A DNA stretch of 37,314 nucleotides. Origin: a virus. This document shows, one piece after another, positions 37,039 to 37,314 of this stretch. Where the stretch lies: positions 1 through 37,314 of IMG/VR virus record IMGVR_UViG_3300005663_000124; one strand, given 5' to 3'. The number at the start of each line of letters is the position of its first letter. Within the stretch, counting starts at the first letter, position 1. A program made the translations under genes and the position numbers. The notes under the pieces were generated by a model. The model ran no database searches, was not told the DNA's origin, and was given only the letters and a program-made list of their open reading frames with translations.

Positions 37039-37057
37039 TACCAACTATGAAATACAA
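37029..37057 (-). promoter_or_regulatory. Divergent promoter of the replication operon
   Basis: On the minus strand TTGTAT (37057-37052), 17-base spacer, TATACT (37034-37029). The start would be near 37022, about 33 bases before the GTG. The spacer contains the 15-bp operator and the -10 overlaps that of the plus promoter, so the two promoters cannot be used together. Confidence 0.55.
37034..37048. promoter_or_regulatory. 15-bp operator of the RHH protein
   Basis: ATAGTTACCAACTAT: perfect 6-base arms around ACC. It covers the -10 box of the plus promoter, the spacer of the minus promoter and the first bases of the RHH start codon. Ideal autoregulatory site. Confidence 0.6.
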
Positions 37058-37199
37058 GCCTTTTAGATTAATCAGAACACAAGTTCTTCTTGATCCAAAA
37101 ACAATCAAGAAGAGTAAAAAACAAGCAAAGAAAGCAAACCTTTCCTTGAGCGCTTACTTGCGCATATTGATTGAAAATAGGCTGGCGAATAATAAATGA
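37047..37199 (+). CDS. Ribbon-helix-helix (CopG/Arc-type) repressor candidate (50 aa)
   Basis: An N-terminal basic beta strand (FRLIRTQVLLDPKTIKKSKK) followed by helix-turn-helix KKANLSLSAYLRILIENRLA is the size and layout of RHH repressors, with the typical LSAYLRxLIE second half. It lies behind a divergent promoter with an overlapping dyad. Probably represses its own promoter and the replication operon (inference). Stop overlaps the next ATG (ATGA). Confidence 0.75.
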   Translation: MKYKPFRLIRTQVLLDPKTIKKSKKQAKKANLSLSAYLRILIENRLANNK

Positions 37200-37314
37200 C
37201 AAAATTAACCCTACAAATGAAAAAAGAAATTTCTTTACAACCAACAATTTCTGACGTAATGCGTGCTGGTTATAATTTCCTTCAAGATAAATTATACGAT
37301 CATGACGCACAATT
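37196..37314 (+). CDS. Partial small protein running off the right edge
   Basis: ATGA overlap with the RHH gene. At least 39 residues (MTKLTLQMKKEISLQPTISD...), no stop before the edge. With a 2-base overlap it continues in frame into 1-63 (giving about 59 aa). It lies in the RHH operon and may cooperate with the repressor. Function unknown. Confidence 0.6.
   Translation, partial: MTKLTLQMKKEISLQPTISDVMRAGYNFLQDKLYDHDAQ

Overview
The window looks like a nearly complete or complete genome of a low-GC tailed phage with podovirus (T7-like) virion architecture that infects a Gram-negative bacterium. The evidence is a T7 gp8-type portal, a scaffold, a small major capsid protein, gp11/gp12-type tail tube and nozzle proteins, three internal virion (ejection) proteins, a fibre with a T7 gp17-type anchor, a 3-TM holin, an M15 endolysin and a terminase. 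No phage RNA polymerase, DNA polymerase, integrase or rRNA is visible. Promoters resemble host sigma-70 promoters, so transcription and DNA synthesis probably rely on the host. The host cannot be named from the sequence.

Layout. (1) 1-4385, plus strand: about 20 small early genes, densely packed, with ATGA/GTGA overlaps and repeated start-site cassettes; a promoter, a 16-bp palindromic operator and a structured leader lie at 1137-1254. (2) 4386-5340: a short promoter/terminator unit, a tRNA-Tyr (minus), a VRR-NUC nuclease and a zinc-ribbon protein (minus). (3) 5357-7897, plus: a probable regulator, then, behind a consensus TTGACA-17-TATAAT promoter, a recombination module (Sak4-like ATPase, SSB-like protein) and small proteins. 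(4) 33165 down to 7901, minus: one roughly 25-kb late operon running TerS candidate, fibre/spike genes, portal, scaffold, capsid, capsid fibre, gp11, gp12, gp14-, gp15-, gp16-like proteins, tail fibre, endolysin, holin, large terminase, candidate spanin. (5) 33399-34028, plus: three small early genes divergent from the late operon and sharing its palindromic operator. (6) 36989 down to 34049, minus: replication initiator, DnaB-type helicase, small membrane and coiled-coil proteins, two paralogous 41-43 aa proteins, and a tRNA-like gene. (7) 37010-37314, plus: a ribbon-helix-helix repressor candidate at the head of an operon that runs off the edge.

Most striking: the large terminase carries an intein inserted inside its nuclease SHAADA motif, and the homing endonuclease (HNH) is not fused in frame but is encoded in a different overlapping frame within the intein, with its own ATG and Shine-Dalgarno. 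Other notable points are a gp16-like protein split in two at a run of five Gs, a 16-bp palindrome (GTCAA-N6-TTGAC) over several promoters, divergent overlapping promoters at the RHH gene with a nearly leaderless mRNA, repeated translation-start cassettes, a duplicated fragment of the endolysin start, and a tRNA-like gene with an enlarged anticodon loop. Joining the window ends with a 2-base overlap would give a continuous reading frame, which hints at a circular (complete) contig.
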